Positions 51,047-60,600 of a stretch of 64,000 bases of DNA are shown piece by piece. The position numbers and the translations under genes were made by a program. The stretch is from positions 1-64,000 of the forward strand of contig NZ_JAIVEM010000167.1 of the NCBI RefSeq assembly GCF_020404765.1, written 5' to 3'. This stretch comes from Paenibacillus sp. BJ-4 (GTDB taxonomy: Bacteria > Bacillota > Bacilli > Paenibacillales > Paenibacillaceae). Under the pieces are notes generated by a model. It did not search any database, was not told where the DNA came from, and was given only the letters and a program-made list of their open reading frames with translations. Numbering within the stretch: the first letter of the stretch is position 1; each line of letters opens with the position of its first letter.

Positions 51047-52105
51047 TTATTTTCCATACTTGATCATGTACAGGGTAATCTCATCTCGGTTATGGAATAG
51101 CTGCTTAGCCCGCTGAATCTGCATGCCGGACTGCTCGAATGAAGCCATCACATCATGAATGAGCGCCAAAGGCTTTTTATGCATTAGCTTGACTGTTACG
51201 ATAGCCGTACCACCACTCCGCAAACTATACAGTAAATCCGTTACGAGCCTTGCCATCTGCTTCGGACTCCAGCTCATATCACAAACCAGCAGGTCGAACG
51301 TGTTCTCTTTAAATTTGACTTCACTCGCATTTTTGCGCAAAAAAGTCAGATTGGCATACTTCATCAGCGAGGGCTCCATCTTAGCCGGATCAACCGCCGT
51401 TACCTTAAGTCCTCGCTCCAGTAAAAAGGAAGTCCAGCCACCCGGTGCTGCCCCAATATCCAGCCCCTGATGGAAAGCACCAAAATCAATGCCGAACGTC
51501 GCTTCTGCTTCTAAAAGCTTGAATTTGGCACGAGAGATTTGCCCCTCCTCCTTCTGAAAACGAACCGCGCCTCCGCTCCAATCTGAAAGATTGTCCTGAG
51601 GGTGTGATACGCCTGCATACCAAGTATCTGTATCCGCAAATACGGACACAATAACGTCAGCCCCTTGTACTGTTTGTTCCATAGGTAAATCGCTTAATTG
51701 TTCACTTAAAGCCTGCTTGAGCGCGCCAGCGCTTTCAGTCCAGCTACTATTAGCTCCTTTGCGCACTTGCAAAGAAACCCGTTGATCTATCAGTTCCCGG
51801 CGGTTACGGATAAATGCAACCAGTCGCTCCAGCACCTGAGCCAAGTCCGTTCCTTCCTCCTGAAAATGCACAGGGAACAAGTGCCGCAAAAACATCGGCG
51901 GCTGGCCTGTAATTGCCCCTACAGCCTCACTGGCTTCCGCAGGCAATGTAACCAAAAAAATTTCACCAGGTACAATCACTGTGCTTTTCACCGAGCCAAA
52001 TAATCTTCTTAGCTCCTCTTGAGCATAGGGTGCAAAGCCATGATTGGCCGTGCAAACAAATCTTGACGATGATAGAGTGGCCCCACCCTGTTCATCTGTA
52101 CGCAT
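51047..52105 (-). CDS. RlmM-like SAM-dependent rRNA 2'-O-methyltransferase
   Basis: The 352-residue protein has an N-terminal THUMP-like region (FVCTANHGFAPYAQEELRRL) and a C-terminal RrmJ/FtsJ-type methyltransferase domain. The latter has FHQGLDIGAAPGGWTSFLLE as the SAM site, then FDLLVCDMSWSPKQMARLV and TAIVTVKLMHKKP, and NRDEITLYMIKYG at the end. The K-D-K-E pattern of 2'-O-methyltransferases can be traced through these segments. The start is ATG at 52103-52105 (MRTDEQGG), with GGAGG eight bases upstream and inside the distal part of the ABC gene's 3' surroundings. The family target is 23S rRNA; the exact nucleotide here is unproven. Confidence 0.75.
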   Translation of the reverse strand: MRTDEQGGATLSSSRFVCTANHGFAPYAQEELRRLFGSVKSTVIVPGEIFLVTLPAEASEAVGAITGQPPMFLRHLFPVHFQEEGTDLAQVLERLVAFIRNRRELIDQRVSLQVRKGANSSWTESAGALKQALSEQLSDLPMEQTVQGADVIVSVFADTDTWYAGVSHPQDNLSDWSGGAVRFQKEEGQISRAKFKLLEAEATFGIDFGAFHQGLDIGAAPGGWTSFLLERGLKVTAVDPAKMEPSLMKYANLTFLRKNASEVKFKENTFDLLVCDMSWSPKQMARLVTDLLYSLRSGGTAIVTVKLMHKKPLALIHDVMASFEQSGMQIQRAKQLFHNRDEITLYMIKYGK

Positions 52106-52127
52106 GTTTATTTCCTCCAAAGTAACA

Positions 52128-52901
52128 TTAACCTCCAGTGCACACTCGAATCCAGGGACGTTCTCCATCCCAATCCAGTTCAACTGGAACTTCATACGTG
52201 TGCATTATCAATTCTTTCGTCAAAACTTCTTTTTTGGGTCCCGCTGCTGCTACCTTGCCGTCACGGATCAACGCAACATGCGTAAAGAGGGGAACAATCT
52301 CCTCAATGTGATGAGTTACGTAGACCACTGACAAATCCCGTTTACGGAGCTGATCAATCTCAACCAGCATTTTTTCCCGTTCAAATAGATCCAGCCCGGC
52401 ACAAGGCTCGTCCATTATCAGCAAACGAGGCTCCGCCATCAGTGAACGAGCCAGCATAACCTTTTTACGCTCTCCTTGAGATAATGTTCCTAGTGGCTGA
52501 TGCATCAGAGCGCCTAAATTCATACCCTCCAACAAAGATACGGCTTTTTCCTTTGTCTCTGCCGGAATCTCTTGATAAAAACGCAAAAAAGCATAAGCAC
52601 CGGTAGCGACCACTTCCCATACCGGATCTTTTAACGCTAGCTTTTCCAACAATGTCTGGCTAATATAACCGATCTGCTTGCGAACTTCCCGCACGTCACA
52701 TTGACCATATGTTTGGCCGAGCACCTCGACCGTGCCACGACTTGGAAACATGTATCCTGTCATCATTTCCAATAATGTTGTTTTACCAGAACCGTTGCGC
52801 CCCAAAATTGCCCAATGTTCGCCTTCCCGTATTTCAAGACTTACATCGTCCAAAATTTTATTTTCTTCCCGCTGCAATGTGATGTTCTTTATGGAAATCA
52901 C
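52128..52901 (-). CDS. Single ABC-type ATPase
   Basis: The 257-residue ATP-binding protein has Walker A ILGRNGSGKTTLLEMM, the signature LGTLSQGERKKVMLARSL, Walker B LLIMDEPCAGLDLFEREK and the H-loop VYVTHHIEEIVP. It resembles the ModF/YlmA-type ATPases that lack a dedicated permease, and none is adjacent here. It overlaps the thioredoxin-like gene by four bases and precedes the methyltransferase. Confidence 0.85.
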   Translation of the reverse strand: MISIKNITLQREENKILDDVSLEIREGEHWAILGRNGSGKTTLLEMMTGYMFPSRGTVEVLGQTYGQCDVREVRKQIGYISQTLLEKLALKDPVWEVVATGAYAFLRFYQEIPAETKEKAVSLLEGMNLGALMHQPLGTLSQGERKKVMLARSLMAEPRLLIMDEPCAGLDLFEREKMLVEIDQLRKRDLSVVYVTHHIEEIVPLFTHVALIRDGKVAAAGPKKEVLTKELIMHTYEVPVELDWDGERPWIRVCTGG

Positions 52902-53212
52902 TCCATCACGCTCCTTATCCTGTTCAGCAAATGTTCCACAGATTCCATTTTGTAGATGATTTCTGGAATTTCATTTTCGCCGTTATATACAAGAAGCGCA
53001 GGTACACTGGAAATCCGGTATTCCTGCACTAGTTCAGGAATATAGTTTATGTTGCTTTGCACCACTGCTCCTTCGGGAAGCAAATGCTCAGCTACCTCCA
53101 GCATCCGGCGGGCAGCCGCGCAGGTTCCGCACATGGGAGTGTACACAAACAAAGCGAGCTTGCATCCCTCCCATATGGCACGACGTGCCTCTTTTTGCCC
53201 TATTTCCCTCAT
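52898..53212 (-). CDS. Thioredoxin-family protein
   Basis: The 104-residue protein has the redox motif TPMCGTCAAARRMLE and the cis-Pro segment SSVPALLVYNGE. It lacks a signal peptide, so it is a cytoplasmic thioredoxin-like protein. The CGTC active site is unlike the CGPC of housekeeping thioredoxin. It overlaps both neighbours by four bases, in a tightly coupled operon. Confidence 0.85.
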   Translation of the reverse strand: MREIGQKEARRAIWEGCKLALFVYTPMCGTCAAARRMLEVAEHLLPEGAVVQSNINYIPELVQEYRISSVPALLVYNGENEIPEIIYKMESVEHLLNRIRSVME

Positions 53213-53547
53213 CGTTTCGACTCTTTTCTGATCTGGCGCATACGTTCCTCGGGTACCGGGCCGTTATGTACGGTGACTCCTTCTGGCTTGTTGGCATAAA
53301 GCAGTTCATACATGACACGCCGACCCTCCGGACTGGAGGAATGCAGGTAAATTTCGGACGGATATAACTGTTTACCCGCAATGGCCGCAGCCACATCTTT
53401 TCCAGTGAGCTGACCCGGACCCAAATCATAGTCCAGCGATAGCACTGAAATCGGATATTCCTGAAGCAGTAACAGACACTCCTCCGCGTCCCTTGCCAGC
53501 TTAAAGCCCGGAGGACAAGGCCGGTAATCGTCCATAAACAAATACAT
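53209..53547 (-). CDS. Cyclic-phosphate-processing receiver-domain-like protein
   Basis: The protein of about 112 residues reads MYLFMDDYRPCPPGFKLARD, then ISVLSLDYDLGPGQLTGKDV and LYPSEIYLHSSSPEGRRVMY. It has the beta-1 acidic pair and the SLDYDLG loop of receiver-like folds, and the HSSS-type segment of the family described as cyclic-phosphate-processing receiver domains. Catalytic function here is inferred. The start is ATG at 53545-53547 with AGGAGG eight bases upstream. It is the first gene of the overlapping cpRD-trx-ABC-methyltransferase operon. Confidence 0.6.
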   Translation of the reverse strand: MYLFMDDYRPCPPGFKLARDAEECLLLLQEYPISVLSLDYDLGPGQLTGKDVAAAIAGKQLYPSEIYLHSSSPEGRRVMYELLYANKPEGVTVHNGPVPEERMRQIRKESKR

Positions 53548-53619
53548 CAACATCTCCTCCTTTTCCCCTAAAGTAAGCTGTATAAGCTTCAAAGATAACC
53601 ATGATTTCGTCAGCCTGAT

Positions 53620-54465
53620 TTATCCCCAGCTTTGAATCCATTGAATATCCTCCCGATGAGTCCCATCAGCTCCCGCTTCACTTTCCAGGACGACAGGAAT
53701 GCCTTTTACAGACTCCTGCTCTGTCATCCAACGTATGCCCTCAAAACCGATACAGCCTTGCCCAACACGCGCATGCCTGTCTTTTTTTGATCCATACGGA
53801 TATTTGGAATCGTTCAAATGAACTCCACCCAGGGCTGACCAATAGCCGAGTCGCTCGCCTTTCTCAATCAATGTCTCGTCCGTTCCGCCGTTCCACAATC
53901 CTGCTGCATACGCATGACAGGTGTCCAGACAAAAGCCGATACTGTCAGGATATTGGCACAACTGGCGAATTTGCACCATTTCCTCCAGCGTAGTTCCCAT
54001 GGGTCCGTGATCCCCCGCCTGATTTTCAATCAGTATTTTGGCATTTCCCTTCCAGTCCTTCAGCACATCGTCCAGACAGCCAATGATATTTCGGTAGCCC
54101 TCCAGTGGATCAGCCGAATGCATATGCCCGAAATGAACAACAATTCCTTTCGAGCCACAGGCTTCAGCAATATCCAGATCGTTCCGCAATGAGGCAACCA
54201 TCAGCTCATAAAGCTCCTGACCACGCTCACGCCCAAGAGCCGGATTCACAGGATACGGTGAATGGGCGATGGATTCAAGCTGGTGCCTTGAACAATAGGC
54301 TTTACAAGCAGCAGCATCCGTAGCACTCCATTCTTTTAATCTGAGACTGCGAGGATTTTTCGGGAAATACTGAAAAGAACGTCCCCCCTGCTCTTGTGCA
54401 CGTATAGCAGCTTTGGAAAAGCCACCACGCGTACTCACGTGGGCGCCAATGAGTAATTTAGGCAT
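53620..54465 (-). CDS. nfo: Endonuclease IV (AP endonuclease)
   Basis: The 281-residue enzyme cleaves DNA at abasic sites. It begins MPKLLIGAHVSTRGGFSKAA and has the metal-ligand segments HSPYPVNPALG, GIVVHFGHMHSADP, LIENQAGDHGPMG, IGFCLDTCHAYAAGL and GGVHLNDSKYPYGSKKDRHA. An ENQAG Glu and HLND/HARVG ligands are present. The start is ATG at 54463-54465, inside the last codons of mutM, so the two repair enzymes are translationally coupled. MutM makes the abasic site that Nfo cleaves. Confidence 0.9.
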   Translation of the reverse strand: MPKLLIGAHVSTRGGFSKAAIRAQEQGGRSFQYFPKNPRSLRLKEWSATDAAACKAYCSRHQLESIAHSPYPVNPALGRERGQELYELMVASLRNDLDIAEACGSKGIVVHFGHMHSADPLEGYRNIIGCLDDVLKDWKGNAKILIENQAGDHGPMGTTLEEMVQIRQLCQYPDSIGFCLDTCHAYAAGLWNGGTDETLIEKGERLGYWSALGGVHLNDSKYPYGSKKDRHARVGQGCIGFEGIRWMTEQESVKGIPVVLESEAGADGTHREDIQWIQSWG

Positions 54466-55276
54466 CATGCTGCTGTACCGGGCAATAAAATGCTTTTTTC
54501 CCAGCCAGCTCAACCCTAACAATTTTTCCGCCACTTGGAGATTGTTCACCTTCACGGTCATATACTCGGCACTGCTGATCGAAGCCACCCGTTAATGTAT
54601 CTCCCTCCATCAGAGGCATTTCCATATAACCACCTTGCGCAGTAGCTTCACGAAGTACGGATTGAGTGGCATGATACAGCTTTTCCACTTTTTCCGGTGA
54701 CTGTACGATGTTTTGTACTTTGGAGCCCGGTGTAAATCCGGCGATATAAGCAATTTCATCCGAATAACAATTGCCAATACCCGAAAATATCTGTTGATTC
54801 ACTAGCGTTGTCTTCAAAATTCCCCGTCGTCCCTTTAGACGTGCTGTGAACTTTTCCAACGTCATGCGATGGTCCAACGGGTCGGGTCCGAGGTCTGACA
54901 ATGCCTCATCTGTTTCTTTAGCTGTCAGCAAGTGCAAGTAACCTAAGCGCAGCCCCATAAAATAAAGCTTCACACCGCTAAAATCCAATTCGATCTGAAC
55001 CGTACGGTTCGGACGCTGCTCCTCCGTTCCCAGGTACAGCAATCCTCCCAGCATCAGGTGCAGCACAAGCCGCCCACCCGTGTTTAAATGAAAAATCAAA
55101 TGCTTGCCTCGGCGCTCTAAATATACAACAGTCGTTCCCAGCAAATGCTTTTCAAACGTGTCCACGTCAGTATTAATGGATTTTACACGGTTAACCGTCA
55201 CTCCAGTAATCGGAATGTCCAAAATTTGTTTTGACAATAACGTTCTGTAGTTTTCCATTTCAGGAAGTTCCGGCAT
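54458..55276 (-). CDS. mutM: Formamidopyrimidine-DNA glycosylase-like protein with incomplete zinc finger
   Basis: The 272-residue Fpg/Nei-family glycosylase starts MPELPEMENYRTLLSKQI, with Pro2 and Glu3 as catalytic residues. It has LERRGKHLIFHLN (Lys about 58) and the helix-two-turn-helix region with NQQIFSGIGNCYSDEIAYIA. The C-terminal finger is degenerate: CRVYDREGEQSPSGG and FYCPVQQ keep only two of the four zinc Cys. So it belongs with zincless members of the family or has weakened binding. The start is ATG at 55274-55276 behind AAAGGAAAG. It overlaps nfo. Confidence 0.85.
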   Translation of the reverse strand: MPELPEMENYRTLLSKQILDIPITGVTVNRVKSINTDVDTFEKHLLGTTVVYLERRGKHLIFHLNTGGRLVLHLMLGGLLYLGTEEQRPNRTVQIELDFSGVKLYFMGLRLGYLHLLTAKETDEALSDLGPDPLDHRMTLEKFTARLKGRRGILKTTLVNQQIFSGIGNCYSDEIAYIAGFTPGSKVQNIVQSPEKVEKLYHATQSVLREATAQGGYMEMPLMEGDTLTGGFDQQCRVYDREGEQSPSGGKIVRVELAGKKAFYCPVQQHDA

Positions 55277-55344
55277 ATCAACATCTTTCCTTTCGTAGCT
55301 ACATAGCTTTTAATTCTCACCATTTATCAAATGTATGTTGGTTA

Positions 55345-56151
55345 TCATTTCAACTCTTCCTTGATCCAGTCCTGCAGTTCATCCAGATTTTCAAATATCA
55401 GGTCAGGCTCTCCCCCAATAGCACGCATATGTTCTTCCATATTCGCGCGGGTCGTTACACCTGACAGAATAAGAGCTGTTTTACAACCTGCGGCTGCACC
55501 CGCTGCAATATCAGTAAGCATATTATCGCCTACAACCAGAGCTTCATCCGCTCTAATATTCAAGCGTTCCAGCGCATAGTTCATCAACACGCTCGAAGGC
55601 TTGCCGATAACCACTGGCTTGACCTGTGAAGCCGCTTCAATCGCAGCGCCAATCGTCCCTGCTCCTGGCGTTAACCCATCATGTGAAGGCAATTGTAGAT
55701 CCGGGTTAGTCAAAATAAAAGTCGCTCCCTCCCGAATCCAGCGCATGGCAGCGGTCAGTGTTTTATATGTAAATTGACGATCTATCCCCTGTACGACATA
55801 ATCAGGCTGCTCCTGAACAAGCAGCAACCCGGCCTCTGTGAGCGCCTGGCGCAAGCCGGTTTCGCCAATACAATATACACGTGCTCCCGGACTTTGCTGT
55901 GCAACATATTGTGCAGCTGCCAATGCCGAAGTATATACTTCATGGCTGACTGCTTCAATTCCCATACCAACCAAATGCTCTGCTACCAATTCGGGTGTGC
56001 GTGAAGCATTGTTTGTGACATACGCATAGGGTATCTGGTCTGTGCGTAATTGGGATATAAATAGGTCCGCACCTTTGATCATCCGATCTCCATGATATAG
56101 TGTGCCATCCAGATCAATCAGTAACGATTTTATCGTAATCCCCTCCCCCAC
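55345..56151 (-). CDS. HAD-IIA phosphatase (NagD/AraL-like)
   Basis: The 268-residue protein has motif I SLLIDLDGTLYHGDRMI, a capped C2 module, YAYVTNNASRTPELVAEHLV as motif II region, VVIGKPSSVLMNYALERL, and the acidic motif VVGDNMLTDIAAGAAAGCKT. This is the NagD-like group that dephosphorylates small metabolites. The start is uncertain: GTG at 56149-56151 is taken, but GGGGGAGGGG lies just after it and no ATG is available. Confidence 0.85.
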   Translation of the reverse strand: MGEGITIKSLLIDLDGTLYHGDRMIKGADLFISQLRTDQIPYAYVTNNASRTPELVAEHLVGMGIEAVSHEVYTSALAAAQYVAQQSPGARVYCIGETGLRQALTEAGLLLVQEQPDYVVQGIDRQFTYKTLTAAMRWIREGATFILTNPDLQLPSHDGLTPGAGTIGAAIEAASQVKPVVIGKPSSVLMNYALERLNIRADEALVVGDNMLTDIAAGAAAGCKTALILSGVTTRANMEEHMRAIGGEPDLIFENLDELQDWIKEELK

Positions 56152-56597
56152 TTCAAATCAATCATCATAACGTTGTAAAGTGATATTTCAACCCATGAAG
56201 AATGTTCCCCCCACTTATTTAACCACCTTAATCATTTAGGTTATAAAATAAGTTGGCACCTCCATTTCATCTTATCTATCTTAAGTCAAAAATGCTAATG
56301 AAGTCTATAAATTGCTGGTAAACCGTCCAAAATAGTGTCATTCCTCGATAAAAGCCGTCTCTTTCACATAAAATAAGCTTACATCATCGTCGAAATCCAT
56401 CGAAGTGATCACATCTTCAAAGAAATTTCCCTGTATTTCCTCACCCTCTCAAAGAAATAGAATCCTTCAAATTCGATATATAGAAAATCAAATATAACAC
56501 GTCTCCATATGTGGTAGCCCAAATTCACTTCACTCCAAAAAGTGGCTGTTCTCGTCTCTTGTCGCATCCTGCGCTTTCCCGGAAAATAATTTCGGGT
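56152..56597. other. Intergenic region of about 450 bases without a gene
   Basis: No supportable coding sequence is seen. A minus-strand 81-codon frame (56409-56654) and a neighbouring frame of about 30 codons ending near 56345 (GNFFEDVITSMDFDDDVSLF) look like decayed coding DNA, but neither has a recognisable family. The short frame is acidic and ends in TGA after ETAFIEE. Confidence 0.4.
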
Positions 56598-56632
56598 GAA
56601 AAACAAAGGCACCGGAGCAAGCTCCGGCACCC
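56598..56632 (-). terminator. Terminator after RNase Z
   Basis: CCGGAGC and GCTCCGG (56612-56618, 56621-56627), with outer G-C pairs, are followed on the minus strand by CCTTTGTTTTTC. It lies about 30 bases after the rnz stop. Confidence 0.7.
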
Positions 56633-56661
56633 TACATGCATATCTACACTCCAAGCGTTAA

Positions 56662-57591
56662 TTAGCCGATATCGGGTACTGGTAACAGCAAATGCTGCTC
56701 TGCAAGCAATGAATTGGGAAATATGCTCTTCGCTTCTTCCAGCAATGGCACAAGCTGTTCCTGATCTTTATATCGGGAACTAAAATGCGTCATAATTAAC
56801 TGTCCCGCACCTGCGGCTTTTGCGGCTTCCGCTGCTTGAAGCGCTGTACTGTGATGATATTCGTACGCTGTATCCGCCAGCTCATGCAGAAATGTCGCTT
56901 CATGAACGACAACTGTTGCATCTTGAGCCAGCACTACTGTATTGGGACAAGGTCGCGTATCACCAAGAACTGTGATAATGCGCCCTCTTTTCGGTGTACC
57001 CAAAACATCCTGAGGATGAAGAATGACTCCACCCTCCCCCTCCACGCTTTCACCGCGCTTTAATTTACCGTAGATCGGACCGGGCTTGATTCCGTACCGC
57101 TCCAGCAACGCCTGGTTGAGCTTGCCTGGCTTATCCATCTCTACAATTCGATAACCATAGCTATCGATCCGATGATCCAGCAAAGCTGATTCCACCCTGA
57201 ATTGCCCATCATCAAACAACATCCCGCCCGTATGCTCCACGATATGCAGCTGGTAATTGATCCGGGATTGGCTGATTCCTAAAGATAGTTCAATGTATTG
57301 CTTGAGCCCTGGTGGTCCATATACTGTCAGCGGTGCCGTGCCTCCCTGGTACGACCTACTCGACAGTAGGCCCGGTAGACCAAAAAGATGATCTCCATGC
57401 AAATGGGTGATAAATATCTTTTCAAGCCTGCTAAGTTTGAGCGGCGAACGCAGTACCTCCTGCTGAGTGCCTTCACCGCAATCGAACAACCACATGCTTC
57501 TTCGTTCTTCCAGCAAACGAAGAGCGATGGACGTTACATTCCGCTGAATCGTCGGCACCCCTGCATTCGTACCGAGAAAATAAAATTCCAT
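56662..57591 (-). CDS. rnz: Ribonuclease Z
   Basis: The 309-residue metallo-beta-lactamase-fold enzyme matures tRNA 3' ends. It starts MEFYFLGTNAGVPTIQRNVT and has the ligand motif IFITHLHGDHLFGLPGLLSS, LLDHRIDSYGYRI, VVHEATFLHELADTAYEYHH and the final LIMTHFSSRYKD. Length is normal. The start is ATG at 57589-57591, with a weak AAGGG upstream. It follows metH after a terminator. Confidence 0.95.
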   Translation of the reverse strand: MEFYFLGTNAGVPTIQRNVTSIALRLLEERRSMWLFDCGEGTQQEVLRSPLKLSRLEKIFITHLHGDHLFGLPGLLSSRSYQGGTAPLTVYGPPGLKQYIELSLGISQSRINYQLHIVEHTGGMLFDDGQFRVESALLDHRIDSYGYRIVEMDKPGKLNQALLERYGIKPGPIYGKLKRGESVEGEGGVILHPQDVLGTPKRGRIITVLGDTRPCPNTVVLAQDATVVVHEATFLHELADTAYEYHHSTALQAAEAAKAAGAGQLIMTHFSSRYKDQEQLVPLLEEAKSIFPNSLLAEQHLLLPVPDIG

Positions 57592-57619
57592 AACTTAACC
57601 CTTCTTCCTACTGACCAGC

Positions 57620-57642
57620 AAAAAACCTCCGAAGCTCGGAGG
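57620..57642 (-). terminator. Terminator after metH
   Basis: CCTCCGA (57626-57632) and TCGGAGG (57636-57642) form a tight hairpin. On the minus strand TTTTTT follows. Confidence 0.85.
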
Positions 57643-57670
57643 GTCTTTGCTATCCTATCTGATAGAGGTG

Positions 57671-60600
57671 TTAAACCTTTTCGACGTTAAAATACTGCGC
57701 CTGAGGGTGGCTGAACACCATGGCTGATACAGAAGCCTCCGGTTCCATCATAAACCCTTCCGTCAGCTCAACGCCAATGTCCTCAGGTTTTAGCAACTGG
57801 AACAACGGTCCCTGATCCTCCAGGTCTGGACATGCTGGATAACCAAAGGATACCCGTATGCCCTGATATCTGGCCCCATGCCGCTGCTTCATCGTCATAT
57901 CGGCAGGATCCGGGAAGCCCCAGCTGTCTCTGATTATATGATGAAGTCGCTCCGCCAAACCTTCAGCCACTTCGAGCGCTACCGCTTGAAGCGCATGAGA
58001 ACGTAAGTAATCTCCTTGTTCCCTCCACTGGGTAGAGAGCTGCTGTATTCCATGACCGGCAGTCACAACCATAAAGCCTACATAATCCATAACTCCAGAC
58101 TCTACAGACTTCAGGAAGTCGGCCAAGCACAGGTATGGCTCCACTTGCTGACGTGGAAACGTAAAGGTGTGCAATACCTTGCTCACATCAGACGGGTCAT
58201 AGATCAGGATTTGATCTCCTTGCGATTGCGCCGGGAAGAAGCGATACATGGCATGTGCCTGAATAATTCCGTCTGTAACAGCTTCAAACATGATGCTATC
58301 CACCGTATCCTTGAGCTGGGTCGCCTTGGGATCGCCCTCTGTCAGCAGCTTCTCGACGTTTCCTTTCAAGCCAAGATGATGCCCCATCAGCATCTGCATA
58401 TTTACATAAGGCAATATATAATTTAACGGATAGTTGCGCAGCACATGGCGATCCGTATCCGGTGGAATATAGACCGGCAAATCCTGAGCAATGTTAGAGC
58501 GCACAGCCCGAGTAAGCTTAGGGAGTTGCTTGGTTTCCACGACTGTTGCCGCTTCTGCCTCTCGTTCAGCCTCCATTTCCTCCGCCATTTTTTTTCGGGA
58601 CTCAGGGTCCATCAGCTTATTGGCAATATCCAAACCATCCATAGCATCCTTCGCATACGCTACCAGACCATCATACTCAGGGCGGATACGGTTTTTAGTA
58701 AACTTACGTGTTAAAGCAGCTCCGCCAACCATGATAGGAATATCAATATTTGCATTTTTCAAATCCTGGGCGGTTAGTACCATTTGTTGGGCCGATTTAA
58801 CAAGCAAGCCGGATAAGCCAATCAAATCGGCCTTTTCTTCACGGTAAGCTTCAATAATGCGTTCTGGTGGTACTTTTATACCCAGATTCACGATTTGGTA
58901 ACCATTGTTGGATAGAATAATCTCCACCAAATTTTTACCAATGTCGTGTACATCACCTTTAACCGTAGCCAATAAAATCTTTCCTTTTACCGAGGATTCA
59001 TTTTTCTCCATGAACGGTTCCAAATAGGCCACCGACGCTTTCATCACTTCGGCGCTTTGTAGCACCTCCGCAACAATCAATTCATTATTGTTGAATAGGC
59101 GCCCTACCTCTTCCATCCCTTTCATGAGTGGGCCGTTAATAATCTCCAGCGAGGAATACTTGGCGAGTGCCTGCTCCAGATCCGGAATCAGTCCCTCCTT
59201 GCTTCCCTCCACTACATAAGAAGCCAAGCGTTCTTCGAGCGAAAGATTGGATACCTTTTCTTTTTTCTCTACTTTCTTGTTACGGAAAGCTGCCACAAAA
59301 GCAGATAAAGTATCGTCATTCGTTCTATAAATCAGGTCTTCGGCAAGCTTCCGCTCATGCTCAGGAATCGATGCATAACGTTCAAGCTTCTCCGTGTTTA
59401 CAATCGCATAGTCCAGACCTGCCTTGGTGCATTCATACAAATAGACAGAATTAAGCACTTCACGGCCCGCTTCCGGCAAACCAAAGGATACGTTACTGAT
59501 GCCAAGGATGGTATGAACCCCGGGAAGGGCTTCTTTAATGATGCGAATGCCCTCAATCGTCTCCTTTGCTGAACCAATGTATTGCTCATCACCTGTGCCT
59601 ACTGGAAATACGAGCGTATCAAAAATGAGGTCCTCCGCTGCCAAACCGTAACGATTCACCAGCAGATCATAAGAACGTTTGGCTACCTCCAGCTTATCCT
59701 CACGCGAAATAGCCTGGCCACGTTCATCGATCGTTCCTACTACAACAGCCGCGCCGTATTTATGAATAAGCGGGACCATTTTCTCAAATTTCTCTTCACC
59801 ATCCTCCAAATTAATGGAGTTAATAATTGCCTTACCTTGCGAATATTGCAGCGCTCTATCAACGACACTGATATCTGTGGTATCGATTACCAAAGGTACT
59901 TTTACCTTGTTTACAACCAACTTCAAAAATGCTTCCATATCCGTCATTTCATCGCGATCCGGGTCCTGCACACAAATATCAATGACATGTGCCCCACTTT
60001 TTACCTGAGCACGAGCAATTTCAGATGCCTCTTCATATTTGCCTTCCACGATCAAACGCTTGAATTTGCGGGAGCCTAGAACATTTGTTCGCTCACCAAC
60101 CATATATGGACGATTATCCTGCTCAATATATACAGGCTCAATGCCGGATACAGCAGGGGGATGATGACCTGCCAGCGGACGCGGCTCAAATTGTGCCATC
60201 CGTTCACTCATAACCCGAATATGCTCAGGTGTGGTACCGCAACACCCCCCTGCAATATTGAGCCAGCCTTTTTCGGCGAATGCAGCCATTTTACGTGCCA
60301 ATGAATCAGGCGATTCATGGTATTGACCATTTTCGTCAGGCAAGCCGGCATTTGGATAACAGCTAATAGCTGCAGAGGACATCTCGGAAAGAGAACGAAT
60401 ATGATCCCGCATAAACTCTGGACCTGTAGCACAATTCAGACCAATCGATACCGGATGCAGGTGTTCAAGTGATATACAAAAGGATTCGATATTTTGCCCG
60501 GCCAACGTCGTGCCCATAGGCTCAATCGTGCCTGAAATCATTAGCGGAAGTTCAATACCCGTCTGCTCAAAAGCCTGGCGGATTCCGATGCTTCCCGCTT

